64,000 bases of DNA. Source: Dasyornis broadbenti (taxonomy: Eukaryota; Chordata; Aves; Passeriformes; Dasyornithidae). Shown one piece after another: positions 61,511 to 64,000 of the stretch (its first letter is position 1; each line of letters opens with the position of its first letter). A program made the position numbers and the translations under genes. Location of the stretch: contig VZRN01004247.1 in the NCBI GenBank assembly GCA_013397935.1, positions 62,001 to 126,000 of the forward strand, in the 5' to 3' direction. The notes under the pieces were generated by a model. It saw only the letters and a list, made by a program, of their open reading frames with translations. It searched no databases and was not told the origin of the DNA.

Positions 61511-64000
61511 GCCAGAACAGAGAGAAAGCTACAAAAATGTCATCCGTGAGTGGGAATTGAGACTGTATTTCGGTAGAGAGATGAAAGGCTTCTACAGATG
61601 AGGGTTGGTTCTGCAGGTAGTGGGAATATGTTATATATCTGGGAGGACACTTCGGCTATCTATTGCTTGAGAATATGCAGAACATTGAAAAGTATTGCTG
61701 TGCCACTAATGCTAAAGGAGCCTTACAGCCTGATTTATTCATGGCTCTTTGTATGGTTTGGTGTTCATGCCAGACTATGTGGACTTATGTATGGTGGCAT
61801 AGCCTGCCAAGGCCAGGAATCCTCAAGTGTGTGACTTACTGACCACAGATTTGCTTGAGCAGCCAAGCCTGCAGCAAAAACCAGAGAACTACAGGACCCA
61901 TTGAGTCTCTTGGGTTGCTGAGTACAAAGTAGCAGAGATCCAGGCAGCCCTATAATGGGAATTCAGATGAAAAAGGGCCATGAAACATTCAACCTATGCC
62001 AGGAGTGCTGGACTGGAAATGCAGAAAAAAGGCAAGAGCTGGCTGAGATGCTGAACTCTCAAATCTGAGACAATGGAGCAGAGCTGTCTTACGGGTTTTC
62101 TGGCCCAGGACAAGTGTCAGAGCCAAGGATTAAATCTAATTTCATTTTCATGTGCCAATTGCAGCATTCTACCTGAAAAAGATAGTTGCCTTATGAAATG
62201 GTTGTTTGGTTTGAATTGTATCACAAAGACTGCTGTAGTATTGCAGGAGTGTCCAACTGTGTAACTGGACACATGCTCTGATTGTGGGAGTAGCAAAAAG
62301 TAATAGTGGTAGTATGAGGTTTTTTCACTAGCTTGATTTTTCTAAACATCTGAAGTCAATTTTGGACAGCTTAAATAAGAGTATCCCACATGCTAAGATT
62401 CTTCCTATTTAATGGAATATGCTGAAAGGAAATTACTTCACTTAATTTCTAAAATGCTGGTTTAAAACTTTCCAAGCAAATTGTCCTATATACCAGTCCT
62501 ACAAGCAAGGAAATGAAGTACTAACTGTGCAGCATGCTTGCTACCCTGATTTTTAAGATAATAAAGAAATAAGGGTCATCCTTCTTTGCTTCTCTGTAAC
62601 TCAGTTATTAGGCTGAATTCTAAAGAAAGAGCAGGCTCAGGATCTAATACAAATAACAATATTTTCTATGGATGTCTCTGCTAATGGCATAACACAATGA
62701 AAAAGGAAGATGTGCTTGTTTTGCTGATCCCCATCATATGGGCTGCAAGTTCAATTGGATGTTCACTAATCTGCCTTTTTCCTTCCCAGTGTCAAAAAGC
62801 CGTATTACAGGAAATGGCAGAAAAAGCATAGGCAGAAGAATCTTTTTTCAGTCTTGGTTTATGTGTTGAATGCAAAACCCATAAAGTCAGATTAGAGAAA
62901 ATTGATCCCTTTAATAGAATTAGCCTCTGCCTAACTACATGTTTTCATTACTTTCTCTTTGCAAAAAGCAGAAGTGATAGAATCTCAGTCACTGGTATAA
63001 GCAGACACACATATGTATATTTACATGTGTGCTCAGTGATACCTCTAGGTAAAGGCCATAGTGCTGTGTGAACTGTAAGTAACAATACATGCTCAGATAC
63101 TGCCTTCTTGTGTGGAAGCTCACCATAATTATGGTGCAGTATATTTTTCCTGTACCAGTGGGTTTAATAAAGAGTGGTGGGTGGGGTTTCTGAGCAAAAT
63201 AATTCTGAGAAGTCAGTATTGTATGACAAAATGCAGATGCTGCTTCTCTAAAAAGGCAGAGGTCTCATATTCCTTTACGTGGTTGCCTAAAGTCTAGCAG
63301 CTACAGACTTTGGCTTCTTGAAAATGAGAACCTAATGAGTGGCTGCTTGTGAATGAGAATGTAGCTTTGCTACCATATAGAACTTGGTTTTAGTAAGTAT
63401 ACTTTACCAGTAATATTCCTGTTATGTTCTGTAATTTCTAGCAGGTACTGTATCTTCTGCTTGGTAAAACTGGAATTGACAGCACAGCTTTTGACAGCTC
63501 AAGACTGTTCACTTTGGGACTCCAGTAATGTATTCTTAAAACAATGGGCATTACCTAAGATTGACAGGTTATTTCTCCAGGTTCTTAAAATCAAAATATA
63601 GCAACCACAAATGAACAAACAAGGCAAGGACAACAAAAATCGAAATCCCCCAAAAGACAAAAAAAAATTCATATTGGAGCATCATTCAGTTACACATGCC
63701 TCTTTTCTCATATGTTTACTCCTCTTCTCTCCATGCCTCTTTATTTGCAGTGCTATTTCTTCGTTGTCTCTTATCTGAGAATGTGAGGTGTGAGCTGGGA
63801 ATTTGGCTTCCTCTACATTAGATAGAACCTAATTCTATTGATCTGTGTTATCTGTGTGGAATGTATGATTGATCAGAGATTCTGCCCATGCCTAGACTGT
63901 TAATCAATGGAAGAGCTGAGAATGGGACCCAGTCCTTCAGGTCTTAAGGGTTTCTCCTCCCCTCCTCAATTTCATAACAGATGTTTCATACAGTGCTAAG
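61511..64000. other. Unannotated DNA to window end
   Basis: No gene or repeat recognised. An A-rich stretch lies near 63600-63670. Confidence 0.4.

Noticed and set aside
62775..62880. Good acceptor-like CTTTTTCCTTCCCAG followed by basic residues in one frame
   Set aside because: In the phase required by the orphan exon the frame closes without a donor. The other phases also end in stops within 35 codons.
1..64000. Bacterial-type systems, CRISPR arrays, operons, tRNA or rRNA genes
   Set aside because: The window is vertebrate nuclear DNA, and I found no regularly spaced repeats, tRNA-like cloverleaf or rRNA sequence.

Overview
This is vertebrate, almost certainly avian, nuclear DNA. The evidence is several CR1 LINE fragments with the typical CR1 3' end, plus a 592-base solo LTR that, from memory, matches a family common in bird genomes. 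The sequence is AT-rich and CpG-poor, with stops in every frame and no bacterial-style gene order. Most long open frames are chance. A non-avian sauropsid is not formally excluded.

Layout. From 1 to about 30.7 kb I find no convincing gene. This part holds one small CR1 fragment, T-tracts, short duplications, and three AT-rich blocks (about 13.6-14.5, 17.7-18.5 and 19.7-20.6 kb) that look like conserved non-coding DNA, one of them with two perfect hairpins. A degraded CR1 tail lies at 30.7-31.2 kb. From about 32.1 to 35.3 kb, on the minus strand, is the main discovery: a dead Ty3/gypsy-type retrotransposon. Recognisable pieces occur in the canonical order gag zinc knuckle, reverse transcriptase, RNase H, integrase, with near-normal spacing. 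Frameshifts, stops and a lost catalytic residue break it, but 106 codons of the integrase core are still open.

At 36.6-36.95 kb is the only gene start I can support: a CpG-rich promoter-like segment, then a short plus-strand exon whose 14 codons plus one base look like a signal peptide, ending at a strong splice donor. No downstream exon is certain, so 36.95-64 kb is probably a large first intron or intergenic DNA. It contains a CR1 end (42.5 kb), a doubtful one (39.5 kb), the solo LTR with a perfect 5-base target duplication (45.24-45.84 kb), a 480-base CR1 copy (49.9-50.3 kb) and another candidate regulatory block near 61.2-61.5 kb.

No tRNA, rRNA, CRISPR array or intact protein gene was seen. 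Family calls for repeats rest on pattern memory and were not tested against a repeat library.
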